From: Heliopora coerulea
Lineage: Eukaryota > Cnidaria > Anthozoa > Scleralcyonacea > Helioporidae
Assembly (NCBI GenBank): GCA_030142905.1
Contig: JASJOG010000094.1
Span: 742,501 to 806,500 of the forward strand
Direction of reading: 5' to 3'
Length of the DNA: 64,000 bases
Made by a program: the position numbers and the translations under genes. Shown here in pieces: positions 21,000 to 31,344 of this stretch. Every line of letters begins with the position of its first letter. Positions within the stretch are counted from its first letter, which is position 1. The notes beneath the pieces are model-generated. The model did not search any database. It was not told the origin of the DNA and saw only the letters and a program-made list of their open reading frames with translations.

Positions 21000-23900
21000 A
21001 TGACTAACATTCATACCTGTTCTTGGAATGGTCCACTACGGGGCAAAACAGTTGCACTCTCTCGTAAACGGGGCTTAAGACGCCATTCCGTTCGTTTTAC
21101 AACAGGAGAGCGAACAGAGGTGCCCACGCTGGTCAATAACTCTCTACTTACGCAAAATAGAGATTGCGACTTCAAAATCACCGAAAAACTGCAACTCGAC
21201 CATAATGACGTCCCACAAAACTTCCAATCATTCATGGATGAGGAAGAAAAAACTATTAGTCCCGAGGTCTGTCGGAATGATTTAACTCAAACGTGTGCTA
21301 CTCGATGCTCTGGACCACAACTTCTTCTTTCATCTCGAGTTTTCGACAGTCACAGCACCATTTCTCAGCAACCGTTACTAGATATCCCTTGGGAAATGGA
21401 GGATCCGACAATGCCAATTTCACCACAAGGACTGCCAGTTAGCTTCAGCATGATTGCACAGCAATCGCAGGATCAAGGCCTCCAACCAGGTCCACTTGTG
21501 AATTATTCAGTGGGTGGCCCACGACCTACCTTTGTCAAAGACAGTTTTAACTATTTTCCAAAGTGTACCTGCTGTTCGTCCTCAACACATGACACCTTTG
21601 GTTCAAGGTCGATCCCTACTGTAAATCAACCGTTTGACTGCGTTCCTGATATCCCAATGACCCAATTTGATGGACGTGATTCCGTCTACAAGTCAGCAAC
21701 TGGACCGTCTGTATTTCCCGTGGCAACAAATCAGCCCTTGTTTACTCCGGGTTACTGCAACGTCTTCGAATTCGATCCTTTGTGTCCCACTTCAGGACTC
21801 AGGTTTGACTCCAGTAGCTCCGCAATTTACAACGAAGGACAGCAAACTTTGTGGTCGGACTATTTTACTTCACAATTCATGAGGACTGATTCCTTTCACG
21901 AACGACCGCGTTTCACAGAAATAAGAAACGTGATTGGTGATGCAACAACGGTTTTTCAAAATATGACACAGGATATCGTTGGTTGCGACGAATTGATTCA
22001 CCACAGCAAAGCAAGCACAAATGTACCGTCTTTTTGCAGTGGAAACTTTCACTCCACTTTCCTCATGGAAACGCAAGTCCACGACATATATCGAAACCAG
22101 GTTCACGGGGTAAGTCGAGAATCTACACAACATAATGGTTTTGAACTAATTCAAACTTCTCATTTAAAGCAGGAATCGGAAAAGTACCCCGACTTTACGA
22201 GGCCATACATTCGTCCGTGCCAAAGTTCAGCGCCATTCCATTTATTATCTCAGGAGTCCAAAACTTTAAACTACAATGAGACCCAGGTCCCATCGACATC
22301 CGATATGCCGATAGAACGAAGGGACGAAGGTCTTAGGTGGGGAAAGTTACATATGTTGGAGAACGAATGGATAAACACATTTCCACAGTACTACCAACCA
22401 GAGAGTAAAGAGTCGAAAATGATCCACCGCTTCGACCCATCTTCTGCTCTGCAGCCGTTGCTGGATTCAAACTTCTTAAATCAACCAGCACCCGATCACA
22501 AGTGTTCAGAATTTGAGCAGAAGTTAGATGATCCTTTGATATTGCTGAAAGATCAACCATTTGCATCATCTACAACTAGAGTTCCCATCCAGTGCTTCCC
22601 AAACCAAAATTTGCTCAAGAAGGATGCCAAAAGGAGACTTTATTTCGAAGACTGTGACAGTTATACTGAATCAGATAATCCTAAGTCATGTTCTGCCCCT
22701 GGAAATGAAAGAAACAGCAAAAACAGGACAGCAACAATGGAACGTTCTTTAACAGGTTCTCCTCAGTGCCACTCATCAGGCTCAAAAAACGTTCGTCCAA
22801 ATGACCACGACCAGGCAAAATCAGCTTCATCGACGGGGGTATTCATAAAGAATGGTGAAATGAAAGTCAGATCTTTTCGTGAAGAGGACCCACTGGATGG
22901 AACAACGTCACAAAATTCTACCAAGAGTGAATTTCATGAAAATTTTGACAGTGCTGTGAAGACCGAAAATTCTCATGTTCAACGATCATCAAGCGTGGCT
23001 AGGGCGGATGAATTTTCTTTAAAGTCGGTGCAAAGGCGCAGACGTAAGCGAAGGAGAATTTCTCCAATTTCCAAATCATCAAACCGGAATGAAGTTACAA
23101 CTCAACAAAATCAAGCGCTAGAATTCCTCTCTCAATCGGAAGTTTCTGCACCAGCAACATCACAACTGATTCAACTATCGGAAGTGAGTTCCAGGTTCCT
23201 AGTTCCTAAATCAAAAGCATCTTGTCCAACTGGTTTACATGTTTATGCCAGTGGCGAAGCTTGTAAAAACTTTGACTTCAAGGTGAAGTCTGAAGATTCT
23301 GTTGTTTCACGATCACCAAACGTAGATACGCCTGAAGACATTTTCTTCATGTCCGCACAAAAGCGTACACCCACATCAAAGAGACTCTTACCAGTTTCGA
23401 ATGTTGAATTGTTAAAACCGTCTGGCAATTATCATCAAGGAAAATTATTTCAAGAAAATCACGTAATATCTGAACCGGATCAAGTATCAGAACTTTGTTC
23501 TCATTCGCGAGTTTCGACGTCAACAACATCTGAAGCGAATGTGGTATCAATGAGTTCCCTTTTGAAAATTCCTGGATCGATAACATCTTGTCGAACGAGT
23601 TCACGTGTGAATGCAAGTTTCAAAACTAGTGAAAACCTTGATGTTAAGGTGAAGAAAGGAGATTCCGATGCTCCGAGATCTGTAAACATAGTTAACGCAG
23701 CAGAGATATTCTTAAAGTCCAGGAAATCATGCAGACCCAAAAGTAAAACATTAAAGTTGTGTAAAAATAATCACCAGGCAGAATCATCTCAACGGAACAG
23801 AGTAAAGTCTCATGACAATCAGGCATCTGATCCCTGTCCACAGTTGTCAGTCTTATCATCACCAACGTCTCAGTTGATTCATCTATCAGGATTGAGTTCG

Positions 23901-25550
23901 CAGTCAGTTCCAGGATCAATAACATCTCATCCAGCAATTTCACGTATTTATGCCGATGGTGAAAATCACAAAAACGTTGAGGCTGAAATGAGTACTGGGG
24001 ATTGTGATGTTTCTCGAACACAAAGCGTAGTAACCGCCGCAGAGATTTTCTTAAAGTCCACGAAAAGGTGCCGAGCCAAACGAAAAAGGCTTAATCCACT
24101 TTCGAAAGGCAAACGTTTAAAATTGCCTGGAAAATATCTCGAAGAATCACCACGACGGAATGAAGTGACTTCTCAGCAGAGTCATGTACCAGGGCTTTGC
24201 TCACAGTATCCAGTTTCAGCATCAGGAATGTCTCAACCGATCCAACAGTCACAAATCAGTTCCCATACGCCAGTTCCTGCGGCAATGACATCTGGAAGGA
24301 AGAACTCATCAGACTTCACGACGACAGTTCCTGCAGCAGTAACTTCTCAACTTAATGAGCAGTCAGGAGTCACTATCCGCTCACCAGTTTCTACTTCAGT
24401 AACATCTCAACAGAATGAATCATCAGAGTTGAGTTCTCTGTCTAAGTCGTCTCTTCCAGCGATACCTAAACTTAATGACGGATCGGGATTTTGCCGTCTG
24501 CTGCCTGTACCAGTATCAATGACGCCTCGACAAGAGCATGAGTTACCTGAATCGAGCACATCTCAACAGAACGAACTTGATGGTGAAGTGGTTGCTCCGA
24601 CTTCCGTGAGCACTTTAAGAGGTACAGAACGCATCAACTATACAAACATGGGAGACGATTTTGGTGCGAATGTATGTGGTTCCAATTCAAATGTTAAGGA
24701 AAACGATGAAGTCGATGGAGAAAAGATCAACCTGGACTTCTGTGTTAAAAGTGAAGATTCTGAACTGGGCTGTTCACTTGGTGACAAGTTTTCTACGAAT
24801 GCGTGTGATATGAATTCAAGTGGTGAGGCAAACGATGAAACCAGCGAAGAAAATATTAAAGTAAACCTATCTGTCAAAGGTGAACGTCCTGATCAGGGTT
24901 GTTCACTTGAGGACAATCTTTCATTCTCACGTGAAGTTACTTCTACAAAAATTCCATTGAAATCTCCTCGTATCTTCCTACCACGGCTGGAAACCACATT
25001 GAAGAATGGTTTAATATCTTCCTTTACGAGTAATGAGCAAGTGAAAAGAATTAATTGTCGTCGAAAGGAAGCAGTTTCTTTACCACTCCAACATCCCTCC
25101 AAAGAAACGCAAGTAAACGCGGAAAAAACTCCGTTTCAAGACAGAGGGTGTTCGTCTTCGAAACAAGCACCAGTCAAACAGGGTGAAAGCGTGGCACCTG
25201 TGCTGCTCATCAGAGATGAGCAAGGATGTTCCATGGACGGTAAGGCGTTGATGAGCGACGTAAGGGACAAAACGCCTAGCAACGAGGCTCGGATTTCAGA
25301 AAAGCCAAGCAGTGAAAAAACGCCTTGTAGCGACGAACAAATTGTTTCCGTGGAAATGCAGAACAGTAGAAGGCCAATTTCGAGAAGCTCGCACTGTTTA
25401 CAATCTTCGGAATGTCCGGTTCCCAGTGAGGAAGATACAGCTAAATCGCGAGCTCCCAACATAGTGAAGGTTCATGGTATTCGCTTCCACCGACTCCAGA
25501 GAAACAGTACCAGAAGATCCAGAAGACAATTCCCCCAGCATTGTCGCTGA
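21000..25550 (+). CDS. Large disordered, basic repeat-containing protein (1516 aa), function unknown
   Basis: Uninterrupted frame from ATG 21000 (a TTG-initiated extension to 20955 is not credible) to TGA 25550; 4.5 kb without a stop in AT-rich DNA argues for coding. I do not recognise it. The N-terminus has a short Tudor-like strand pattern (RGKTVALSRKRG ... SVRFTTGERTEV) like the upstream Tudor exons. Residues about 200-640 are Ser/Pro/Gln-rich; about 650-1105 hold four diverged repeats of about 115 residues; then Val-Thr-Ser-Gln-rich shorter repeats and an acidic stretch. Basic clusters RRRRKRRR and RAKRKR indicate a nuclear protein. Five SUMO-consensus psi-K-x-E sites occur (LKQE, VKTE, VKSE twice, VKGE). 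No membrane segment or signal peptide. It may be the last exon of the Tudor gene: the first in-frame AGs (21051, 21105) are phase-1 compatible with exon c. Confidence 0.7.
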   Translation: MTNIHTCSWNGPLRGKTVALSRKRGLRRHSVRFTTGERTEVPTLVNNSLLTQNRDCDFKITEKLQLDHNDVPQNFQSFMDEEEKTISPEVCRNDLTQTCATRCSGPQLLLSSRVFDSHSTISQQPLLDIPWEMEDPTMPISPQGLPVSFSMIAQQSQDQGLQPGPLVNYSVGGPRPTFVKDSFNYFPKCTCCSSSTHDTFGSRSIPTVNQPFDCVPDIPMTQFDGRDSVYKSATGPSVFPVATNQPLFTPGYCNVFEFDPLCPTSGLRFDSSSSAIYNEGQQTLWSDYFTSQFMRTDSFHERPRFTEIRNVIGDATTVFQNMTQDIVGCDELIHHSKASTNVPSFCSGNFHSTFLMETQVHDIYRNQVHGVSRESTQHNGFELIQTSHLKQESEKYPDFTRPYIRPCQSSAPFHLLSQESKTLNYNETQVPSTSDMPIERRDEGLRWGKLHMLENEWINTFPQYYQPESKESKMIHRFDPSSALQPLLDSNFLNQPAPDHKCSEFEQKLDDPLILLKDQPFASSTTRVPIQCFPNQNLLKKDAKRRLYFEDCDSYTESDNPKSCSAPGNERNSKNRTATMERSLTGSPQCHSSGSKNVRPNDHDQAKSASSTGVFIKNGEMKVRSFREEDPLDGTTSQNSTKSEFHENFDSAVKTENSHVQRSSSVARADEFSLKSVQRRRRKRRRISPISKSSNRNEVTTQQNQALEFLSQSEVSAPATSQLIQLSEVSSRFLVPKSKASCPTGLHVYASGEACKNFDFKVKSEDSVVSRSPNVDTPEDIFFMSAQKRTPTSKRLLPVSNVELLKPSGNYHQGKLFQENHVISEPDQVSELCSHSRVSTSTTSEANVVSMSSLLKIPGSITSCRTSSRVNASFKTSENLDVKVKKGDSDAPRSVNIVNAAEIFLKSRKSCRPKSKTLKLCKNNHQAESSQRNRVKSHDNQASDPCPQLSVLSSPTSQLIHLSGLSSQSVPGSITSHPAISRIYADGENHKNVEAEMSTGDCDVSRTQSVVTAAEIFLKSTKRCRAKRKRLNPLSKGKRLKLPGKYLEESPRRNEVTSQQSHVPGLCSQYPVSASGMSQPIQQSQISSHTPVPAAMTSGRKNSSDFTTTVPAAVTSQLNEQSGVTIRSPVSTSVTSQQNESSELSSLSKSSLPAIPKLNDGSGFCRLLPVPVSMTPRQEHELPESSTSQQNELDGEVVAPTSVSTLRGTERINYTNMGDDFGANVCGSNSNVKENDEVDGEKINLDFCVKSEDSELGCSLGDKFSTNACDMNSSGEANDETSEENIKVNLSVKGERPDQGCSLEDNLSFSREVTSTKIPLKSPRIFLPRLETTLKNGLISSFTSNEQVKRINCRRKEAVSLPLQHPSKETQVNAEKTPFQDRGCSSSKQAPVKQGESVAPVLLIRDEQGCSMDGKALMSDVRDKTPSNEARISEKPSSEKTPCSDEQIVSVEMQNSRRPISRSSHCLQSSECPVPSEEDTAKSRAPNIVKVHGIRFHRLQRNSTRRSRRQFPQHCR
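22944..24311 (+). repeat. Four diverged internal repeats within the large ORF
   Basis: Units of roughly 115 codons, each running from an acidic/SUMO-like start (AVKTENS, KVKSEDS, KVKKGDS, AEMSTGD) through a conserved block A-E-I-F-L-K-S followed by a Lys/Arg cluster, to Ser-rich SQL/PGSITS segments and a closing Y/N-A-S/D-G-E-N-x-K-N. They arose by internal duplication and have since diverged. Confidence 0.7.
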
Positions 25551-26784
25551 CACTGAAGTTTGTTGACGAAAGGAACATTGTTGATTATTCAGAAGGGAAA
25601 CCAAAAAGGTTTCTGACATGTCTTTGAAGAAGGATATTGAAGTTGTATCGAGGAATTATCGGTTGTTAAAACCCCTTTGATTGAAGGCTGACTTGTACCC
25701 GCTTTTCTCTCAGCCACATTACTGAAAGAAAAGTTAGAGTAATTATAAACTTCTAAGGCTTTCTATCTCAGAAATCTGCAAGAAGTAGTGTTTTTAACAA
25801 CTTAATTCAGAAATTTCAGATAGACGACAGCGTGCACGTCGGAATGACTTCATTTGTTGAAGTTCATGTTGTTGGATGGTTATTGACCCCAGCACGATGT
25901 CAACTTCACTGATGATGCGAGCGTCTTATCCGCGGAAAATTTTGAGGGTATTCGGAGGGTATTCGGACGGCATCCGATGCCATATTGCACTAGCCAAGGA
26001 AAATTCATTTTAACAACTAATTTCCCTTATGGATTACAGATTTAAGATATTGTGCGATTGGAATATGTTGAAAATTCCTATTTGTCGTTTGGCCAAATTG
26101 GGCGATATCACACCGAAGACATTAAAAAACTGAAAAACATATGATTACTTTTAACATTGTGATACTTGTGTGTCCATTTTGGAACATTCTTTAAATCCAT
26201 GCGTACATTTTCGGGAAATAAATTCCGATTTCTAATAACAGTCAATGAGCTCTTTTCCCAACTTGAGGTACCCCTTGATGAGGAAAATTGTCTGGCGTTA
26301 ACCAGGGTAAAATAATGGAGAACGTCATCAGTCGGAAATTGTTAAAGAAATAATGTAACCTCAAAATATGCAAAAAGTATAGGATTTTCCCTTTTTCGAT
26401 TCCATTACGGTGACAACACAGTAGTGCATCATCAAATTAGGGATTAGAACTTTGCGTTAATGTACTACTTCCTGGTTGTCGGCAACCTTTAAGTCTTGAC
26501 AAATCTAGGAAAAATAGTTTCCGAAACGTCGTTTGTGGAAGCATTGTTGAGGGGAATGTTTCCTAGTTTTGCCACTGGCGCGAAACAGACGTTATGAAAC
26601 ATAACTAGCTTCCTGAAAGGCAAGACTGTTTCGGATGTACTACATTTTTGTTTCGCGAGTGGTTAAAAACCAAGAAACACTGTGGACGCAACGATTCGCG
26701 ACAATGTTGCCGCAATAGTGTTTCCCAATAAAAGCATTTTGAAAAAACTGAATGTTCGAGTTAAATCAAGACGATTGAGGAATC
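25551..26784. promoter_or_regulatory. 3' flank of the large ORF with AATAAA at 26217-26222
   Basis: The first canonical AATAAA downstream of the stop is at 26217-26222, about 670 bp away. The stretch also contains the second copy (26262-26350) of the dispersed repeat seen at 15548-15640. No further coding sequence. Confidence 0.4.
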
Positions 26785-26823
26785 AGTAATATTTCGACTT
26801 AATTACAAAGTTATCATCAGACT
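26785..26823 (-). ncRNA. Hammerhead-ribozyme-like motif 4
   Basis: On the - strand: AGT, CTGATGA, stem II with ACTT...AAGT, GAAA, TATT and ACT. Stem I is AGT/ACT here but CTGT/ACAG in motifs 1 and 5 of the same family: both strands have changed together, which supports a selected structure. Located 6 bp from the Harbinger-like MITE at 26830. Confidence 0.65.
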
Positions 26824-26829
26824 AATTAA

Positions 26830-27251
26830 GGGCCGTTTCATACGTCGCACAGGTGTCGCATTTAATTTAGACGAATTGAAGTCATATTAGCATCGTCAAT
26901 TTGTCGATGTAAATGCGTGTTCGTATCATCCGACGAATTTAATCATTTTCCAAACCTCCATAAGAACAACCAATGCTCGTGACAGAGAACGAAACCCTTC
27001 ATTATGGGCTAAAAACAACATATATTATCATAATTTATGCATTTAATTCGATGCGACGTTACGACGTCGTCTGAAACCAACAGGCATTTCAGAAGTATCC
27101 GTCCGATCACGAGGGATAAAACATCTCTGACGAATTTAATACTTCAGACGAATTTAACTCGTTTCATGCATCGCATAACCGTCACATTAAATCGACTGAA
27201 TTAAATTCGTCTGAATTAAGTGCGACAATTGTGCGATGTATGAAACAGCCC
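26830..27251. mobile_element. Harbinger-like MITE
   Basis: 422 bp with long imperfect inverted termini (GGGCCGTTTCATACGTCGCA at left; GGGCTGTTTCATACATCGCA inverted at right) and TAA direct repeats at 26827-26829 and 27252-27254. GG-starting ends with a 3-bp TAA/TTA duplication fit PIF/Harbinger. No transposase. Confidence 0.75.
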
Positions 27252-27254
27252 TAA

Positions 27255-28199
27255 ATTACAACAAATATCCACGGTCTTGATGGCATCATCTGCTGACGAA
27301 TTTACAACACAAAGACCTGACGGTGGGTGGTGTGAGTGAATTGGAAGCAGGCATAAGGGTTCGATATATCAAACCATTATAGAACTAAAAATGGTATTTT
27401 TAGATCAGAAGTTGTAAAACAAGGAAACATTCATCGACTCAACTCTCAGTCCTCAAAATTTTACCAACTGTTTTTACGCTGGTCTATCTCATTTGCAAAT
27501 TTAGAAACGTTTTCTTTCCTAGCAAGCACAATATCTTTCAACTGCACATTGTTTCCTAAGTGTTGCGAGTCCTCTATTTTTTAAACGTCGAGGCAACTGC
27601 AATCCCATTCGGCAGCCGGATATGGTTGGATAGTAAGCGTACACTACGTTTTCAATCAATGGGGCTTTTGTGAGAACAGGTGGAACAGTTGTCTGTCCAT
27701 GATTTTAACTTGGTTAGGCAATGATGCAATATGTTCCGAGCTACGTTGCATGAAAGCGTTTATATTGTTTAAAAGATGCTTTGTTTCGTGGGACTCGAAT
27801 GTTGGTCATCCAGTCAACAAAGAATTCTTCATCGTCGAAACAGTGTAGCTGACGCATATTGCGTTTCAGCAGATTACGTCAATAGACCTTCAAGTTAAAT
27901 AGAACCAATCTACGCGATGACACTTGTTCCAAAACAAACATTCAAGAAAAATTCGAAGTCCTAAGAACACATGTTTATATTAATAGTATAGTGTATGTAA
28001 TTTATATTGTTTGAAGGCTGCATTAAAACACAGCTGATACTGTCTGGTTTTAATCATTTAGTTGGCTATTGAGCTAGTTCTGCTTGCGTCAATCGCTTGT
28101 ACTAGAAAGGCAGCATAACAATGACTTGTATTGTTGCCATTCCCTTGTCTCAGAAAATGTTGGTTAAATTTCTATTTTGAGAAGTTTGAGAGCTTGGAG
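27255..28199. other. Spacer without recognised gene
   Basis: About 950 bp with no supported coding sequence or clear repeat. Confidence 0.5.
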
Positions 28200-28336
28200 A
28201 TATCTTGAGATGATAGGTGAACGATCACAGGCTCTGTTCACAGAAAAAAGATTTCTGATCCCCAGACGAGGCTCGAACCCGCAAACGTCTGATGACCGGT
28301 GAGACGCTCTAACCATTGAGCTACCAAGACTCAAAC
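28200..28336 (-). repeat. tRNA-derived SINE (inverted copy)
   Basis: On the - strand: TAGCTCAATGGTTAGAGCG (A box) and GGGTTCGAGCC (B box) at tRNA spacing, followed by a non-tRNA tail GATCAGAAATC. The anticodon hairpin has a 10-nt loop, so this is a tRNA-derived SINE with a pol III promoter rather than a tRNA gene. A second copy in opposite orientation starts about 70 bp away. Confidence 0.7.
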
Positions 28337-28436
28337 GGCGAGCAAAGGAGCAAGTTCGACATATATGCGACCTAAGCGGAAGCCACTATATGCTAATAAT
28401 GATATTGCACCTTGGCTCGCCGTCTGAGTCTTGGTA

Positions 28437-29514
28437 CAGTACTTCCTCGATTATCCGAACAAGTGGTACATTACAATTCGGAAAACCGTTCGGATAATCC
28501 AAAATACCGGATAATAGAATTTTTTTATTTATGACTGTGCAATCATTGATCAGTCACTTATAATGTTCTTAAACCAAATCCCTTGCCGTGCGTGACGAGA
28601 AATTGAACTCCCGTACGTTGTAACATCGAACTTTGACGATAAAAATCGCTTCCGAACATGACGAATTTACCCGCAAAATATTTTTGCCCTAGGTTTCGGT
28701 CGGCGTAAAAGTCTTCGGTTTACGATTAACGGACTTATCAAATTTGTAAAAGCCTCGATGAAGACAATTGTTCAGTTGAAATGAAAAGTTTGAAAGAAAA
28801 ATTATTACAAAAGAAACCGGGAAAAATGTTCTCGAAGTTGAAATGTCACATCTTGTCTACGCAAAAAAAGATCTAATGTCTGATTGTTTTCTTGAAGCTT
28901 CTCGCTTTTGTGCCTCCAATTCGCGGAGCATCACCAGAGTAGATGTGTTTTCAACGGAAGCCTCCGGTTGGGCACGAAGCCAAGTTAGACACCCGTCAAA
29001 CATCTGCATTGCCTCCACGTGGGAAACGGGACAAATCGAGGAATTCCAGTCTTCCAGAACAAGATTCTCTTCACCACTTTCTTCGCCGTCGTCCGTTTCC
29101 TTATTCTTGACGATGTCGCTTATCGTAGATTTTCCAATGTTGAATCGATTCATAATTTCGGTGTAAGGAACCTTCTTCTCCACCAGATCGCAAACTGTCA
29201 ACTTGTCTTCAAGAACAACTCTCTTTCTCTTTGCAGTGGAGGTAGATGACGAAGCCATGTCAACACAAAATGCGAAAACGTTCGCCAATTCATCTCATAT
29301 GACGCGGTTTCCATGTGCTTTTGTTCTTAGTTGAAACGTGACACCTCTAAATGCCACCTCTGAACTACTTAATTTTATTGCAAATCCAAGTTTAGGCGGT
29401 TGGAAATCGATGAGAATTTGAACCGTTTTTTTTTTGGTTTTTTTTTTGCTTCTACCTTTGGTTCGGATAATCGAAGTTCGGTTAATCGGGGTACGGTTAA
29501 TCGAGGAAGTACTG
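28437..29514. mobile_element. Tigger/pogo-type transposon, internally deleted
   Basis: 1078 bp with perfect 17-bp terminal inverted repeats CAGTACTTCCTCGATTA and TA duplications (28435-28436, 29515-29516). TATCCGAAC-type subterminal motifs repeat at both ends. It encodes a Tigger-like protein lacking the DDE catalytic core, so it is non-autonomous. Confidence 0.85.
28857..29258 (-). CDS. Tigger/CENP-B-like DNA-binding protein with deleted transposase core
   Basis: 133 residues from ATG 29258 (MASSSTSTAKRKR). The N-terminus is a CENP-B/pogo helix-turn-helix: DKLTVCDLVEKK, then YTEIMNRFNIGKSTISDIVK. It then jumps to the acidic C-terminal tail typical of Tigger/Jerky proteins (FDGCLTWLRAQPEAS ... 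QSDIRSFF). The CENP-B second helix domain and the entire DDE endonuclease are missing, yet the frame remains open across the join. The product could bind its own termini and act as a competitor of an active transposase. Confidence 0.75.
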   Translation of the reverse strand: MASSSTSTAKRKRVVLEDKLTVCDLVEKKVPYTEIMNRFNIGKSTISDIVKNKETDDGEESGEENLVLEDWNSSICPVSHVEAMQMFDGCLTWLRAQPEASVENTSTLVMLRELEAQKREASRKQSDIRSFFA

Positions 29515-29640
29515 TAGCTCTATGGTTAGAGCGTCTCACCGGTCATGAGAAGGTTGCGGGTTCGATCCCCCTCTGGTGCTCAGAAATCGTTTTCCTAAAG
29601 ATAGAGCTTGACGATCGTTCATCTGTCACTTTAAAATGTT

Positions 29641-31344
29641 GGTTGTAGCTAACAGTGGCGTAACGAGGTAAGTTACCGCCAGTGGCGGGAGTGGAAAATT
29701 CATTCTCTCCAACAAAAAAAAGAAAAGAAAGAACAAACGAAGACTCCAGAAGTACGCATTCACAAAGAACATTCCATCGAAAAATGGAATATTCTGTCCC
29801 CATTATGCATATTAATTGTTATTCCTAAGCGCTCATGCACAAACTTACGTAAACTTCACTGTTCAATTGCTATCAATCTTCAAATAAATAGTAGTCAGTT
29901 TCACGTTCGTCTGTCAACACAACACGAGAATGACTTAACATGTGGGTCAACGTCTTCAGGACACTGACGTTCGAAAATGATGCCCATCAAAAAAGTGCCG
30001 CCCGGGTCGGAAGTTTGAGAGAATAATAATCGATGTTTAACAGCGCACAGACGCAAACACAAGAAAAATACAAAGGAACTTTTGATGAACCGCGGCGCGT
30101 TCGCGCCTGTAGTTTTGCCCCCCCCCTCCCGACAAGGTTGCGGGGAAAACCTTCAAAAGATCTATTATTTTTCACATGACTTGTTGGGGAAATTGTTTTG
30201 TCATGTTTAATTGAATTATTTCGGGTGTGAGTTATTGCTATATGAACACCTAGTTCGTATGCTTAATATCTAGCCTTAAATTTATCTCTCCTACAGTGCT
30301 TCGATCATTTAGTCGTTCGAAAGAAACGAAACAAACTATTGAAATTACCAAGCTGTGGAAAGGGAAAAAATTACACCCAAAACATTCAGCGAGTGTTGAC
30401 CAGATAGCTTGTTCATAAATCTTTTCAAATTCATTAGTGATCCATGAGGAAAACGGGAAAAAAATCAGTATCGAGACGTAGTTTGGAAATGTAATCCTTA
30501 ATTAACATGAAATTTTAACTTTAAATCCGACTTTCTCTTTACATACGGATTATGTTGAGAAGTTATATCATACACCTCAAAAGTCGTGTTAAAAATCTCG
30601 GCTGTTCACCTCATTTTTCACCTCCCCCCCCTTTTTGGTGTTAGGAAATCGGATCACTCTCTCTTGTATGATATATTACGGCAAGAGAGATTGTTGACGG
30701 CAGTTGGCAGCCGTAATGACGGGGGGCCCTACTGGAACGTCTGTCCCAAAATTTCATGGGGTGACATTTTCAGAAACAAAAATTCCACTTTTTTGTCATT
30801 TAATCAGATTCAAAAAATATTTTGCAAAACTAAGTAAAATGCTAAATCAATGTCTCGACTTCTTACCTTGACGACTTTGTTGCTGTCAAGGCTCAGACGC
30901 ACCTGCTTTAAATTTTCAATTACATTTTGAGTAACATAAACAAAAAGTTCAAGAAACACTGGTTTTTACAGAAGTGCCTCGTTTTGTTGTATCGTGTATA
31001 AGGAGATTGGGATGCTTTAGAGAGTTCCGATGGGGCACTTTCAACAAAACTTGCCACGGGCGAATTACCACCCATTTTACCAAATAATGTTCGATGTCCG
31101 GTTATTCGAAAGGGAACAATTATCCAAGATTAAGAGTTAATCTCTTGTGTGAGTTCTGTGTTCTTGTCGGCTGCATAGGTTCAACTTTCACGGGATGAAA
31201 CTTTTATGAACTCAGGAAATTCCAGTTAAAAGAATCCCAAGTTTCCACATTTCTATCACAAATTACACTTTAATCCATGAGCTAAGCAGCTAACTGACTT
31301 TTGAGCAAACGACCGTAGAAATACAGCAAAAAGACTGCAGCTTT
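29641..31344. other. Spacer with a hAT-like terminus
   Basis: A CAGTGGCGTAACGAGG end at about 29654 looks like a hAT left terminus; no partner found. Otherwise no supported gene. Confidence 0.4.

Larger units (their letters stand above)
28405..29640 (+). repeat. tRNA-derived SINE split by a Tigger insertion
   Basis: 28405-28436 holds the SINE start (CTCGCCGTCTGAGTCTTGGTA) and 29515-29640 the rest (GCTCTATGGTTAGAGCG A box, GGGTTCGATCC B box, CAGAAATCG tail). The break is exactly at the TA duplicated by the element 28437-29514, so the SINE was there first. Confidence 0.75.

Noticed and set aside
21011..25619. Numerous minus-strand ORFs of 60-110 codons under the large + strand ORF
   Set aside because: They are short and overlap one another, with no family features; the 4.5 kb frame explains the low stop density.
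28253..28336. Candidate tRNA gene on the - strand
   Set aside because: A and B boxes are present but the anticodon loop is about 10 nt and the sequence continues into a repeated tail; a second copy is split by a transposon. It is a SINE.
28843..29249. Plus-strand ORFs of 107 and 76 codons
   Set aside because: Antisense to the Tigger DNA-binding frame, which has the recognisable helix-turn-helix.
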